Of a DNA stretch of 13,399 bases, positions 12,980 through 13,399 are shown piece by piece. Source of the stretch: Leyella stercorea. Its GTDB lineage: Bacteria; Bacteroidota; Bacteroidia; Bacteroidales; Bacteroidaceae. A model generated the notes under the pieces. That model saw nothing but the letters and a program-made list of their open reading frames with translations, did not search any database and was not told the DNA's origin. The stretch's first letter is position 1. Every line of letters begins with the position of its first letter. A program made the position numbers and the translations under genes. Location of the stretch: positions 1 to 13,399 of the forward strand of contig NZ_JAHQUY010000074.1 of NCBI RefSeq assembly GCF_019052365.1. The letters are read 5' to 3'.

Positions 12980-13061
12980 GCCCAGATGGCGGAATCGGTA
13001 GACGCGCTGGTCTCAAACACCAGTGGGGCAACCCATCCCGGTTCGAGCCCGGGTCTGGGTA
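12980..13061 (+). tRNA. tRNA-Leu (anticodon CAA)
   Basis: The 82-nt gene folds as a class II tRNA: acceptor GCCCAGA/TCTGGGT with discriminator A, D-arm with GCG/CGC, anticodon stem CTGGT/ACCAG around loop CTCAAAC (anticodon CAA, reads UUG), variable arm GGG-GCAA-CCC, and T-arm CCCGG-TTCGAGC-CCGGG. The 3' CCA is not encoded. Its own promoter and terminator flank it closely. Confidence 0.96.
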
Positions 13062-13067
13062 CTGTAG

Positions 13068-13106
13068 ACGACTAAGAGTTGGTTTCAACGCTTAGTCGTT
13101 TTTTTT
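13068..13106 (+). terminator. Terminator of tRNA-Leu
   Basis: ACGACTAAG (13068-13076) pairs with CTTAGTCGT (13091-13099), continued after an A/G mismatch by GTTG/CAAC with a GTTT loop. Eight T residues follow (13099-13106). It is a strong intrinsic terminator 6 bp after the tRNA. Confidence 0.9.
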
Positions 13107-13344
13107 GTGTATACCCGTTTATAATCACATTATTAGTTTTACCGGACAGCAATAAATAAAAAATTGTTTTGCGAAAAAATCTACCATATCTTCCAGCCGC
13201 CGATTCTTTTCTTGGCAACTCGCTGAGTATGTGCGACAAACGTGAACAATATCGGCTGGTAGATTTCTGAAAAATGGCTTTATCTCCCAGGCTATCTCCC
13301 AGCCGCAGAGGTAAGCGTATCCGCGATGCTAGTATATACACGTC
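13107..13344. repeat. Gene-free stretch with degenerate direct and inverted repeats
   Basis: No gene is convincing here. TATCTYCCAG occurs at 13187, 13281 and 13293, two of the copies continuing CCGC. AAATCTAC (13177-13184) and CAGCCG (13194-13199) together match, in reverse complement, the contiguous block CGGCTGGTAGATTT at 13253-13266, so the left arm carries about 9 extra bases. An open frame of 89 codons on the minus strand (13072-13341) overlaps the tRNA terminator and has no promoter. The stretch looks like a decayed mobile or extragenic repeat. Confidence 0.5.
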
Positions 13345-13388
13345 AAAAAAATATCGCTCAAGTTTTTATTCTTGAGCGATATTTTTTT
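13345..13388. terminator. Bidirectional terminator at the right edge
   Basis: AAAAAAATATCGCTCAAG (13345-13362) and CTTGAGCGATATTTTTTT (13371-13388) are perfect 18-bp complements around an 8-nt loop, with an A-run on one side and a T-run on the other. It can end transcripts from both directions, which suggests a gene to the right transcribed towards this point. Confidence 0.85.
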
Positions 13389-13399
13389 GTTTCCATTTA

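Noticed and set aside
13072..13341. 89-codon open frame on the minus strand at the right end
   Set aside because: It overlaps the tRNA terminator, contains the repeats described there, has no promoter-like sequence and resembles no family I know; it is more likely decayed non-coding DNA.

Overview
The window looks like chromosomal DNA from a Bacteroidales bacterium, most likely Prevotellaceae (genus-level assignment is inference). The main evidence is the repeated Bacteroidetes-type promoter: a -7 element TAnnTTTGC about 19-20 bp downstream of a TTG/TTTG -33 element. It occurs before the MFS gene, the chromate-transporter leader, the GNAT gene, greA, rubrerythrin and tRNA-Leu. Most starts lack a Shine-Dalgarno sequence, and the proteins fit Bacteroidales families. 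No insertion-sequence transposase, phage gene or CRISPR array is visible.

Layout. Positions 1-392 hold GGCTTA repeats spaced by 10 bp, a terminator for a gene to the left, and a promoter with a hairpin leader. Positions 393-3657 encode a fosmidomycin-resistance-type MFS exporter and a copper-type P1B ATPase, separated by three 33-bp-spaced repeats; the ATPase has almost no nucleotide-binding domain. Positions 3658-4385 are a long non-coding stretch with a strong promoter, about 230 nt rich in AGGTA motifs, a possible 24-codon ORF and a near-perfect intrinsic terminator 16 bp before the next gene. Positions 4386-5497 are two overlapping short-chain chromate transporters, converging on a GNAT acetyltransferase (5494-6087, minus strand).

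Positions 6088-6489 hold divergent promoters and a structured RNA ending in a terminator-like hairpin, upstream of greA (6490-6957). A HIT-family nucleotide hydrolase (7154-7552) follows. From 7577 to 12146 lies a surface-glycan cassette: an IspD-like cytidylyltransferase fused to a short-chain reductase (predicted to make CDP-ribitol from ribulose-5-phosphate), a LicD-family phosphotransferase, a GT-A glycosyltransferase and a GT-B glycosyltransferase. The last gene carries a 16-bp tandem repeat inside its reading frame. The right end has rubrerythrin, tRNA-Leu(CAA), two terminators and a repeat-rich gene-free stretch.

How the genes work together. The clearest pathway is the glycan cassette: the fusion enzyme would make CDP-ribitol, LicD would move ribitol-phosphate onto a glycan, and the two glycosyltransferases would build the acceptor or extend it. 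This matches in logic the human ISPD-FKTN-FKRP pathway on alpha-dystroglycan. The left part groups export functions (drug, copper, chromate-type anion). greA, HIT, rubrerythrin and tRNA-Leu are housekeeping or stress genes with their own signals. The observations most worth following up are the CDP-ribitol/LicD cassette, the AGGTA leader with its small ORF and terminator, the N-domain-less ATPase, the greA leader RNA, and the frame-shifting tandem repeat in the last glycosyltransferase.
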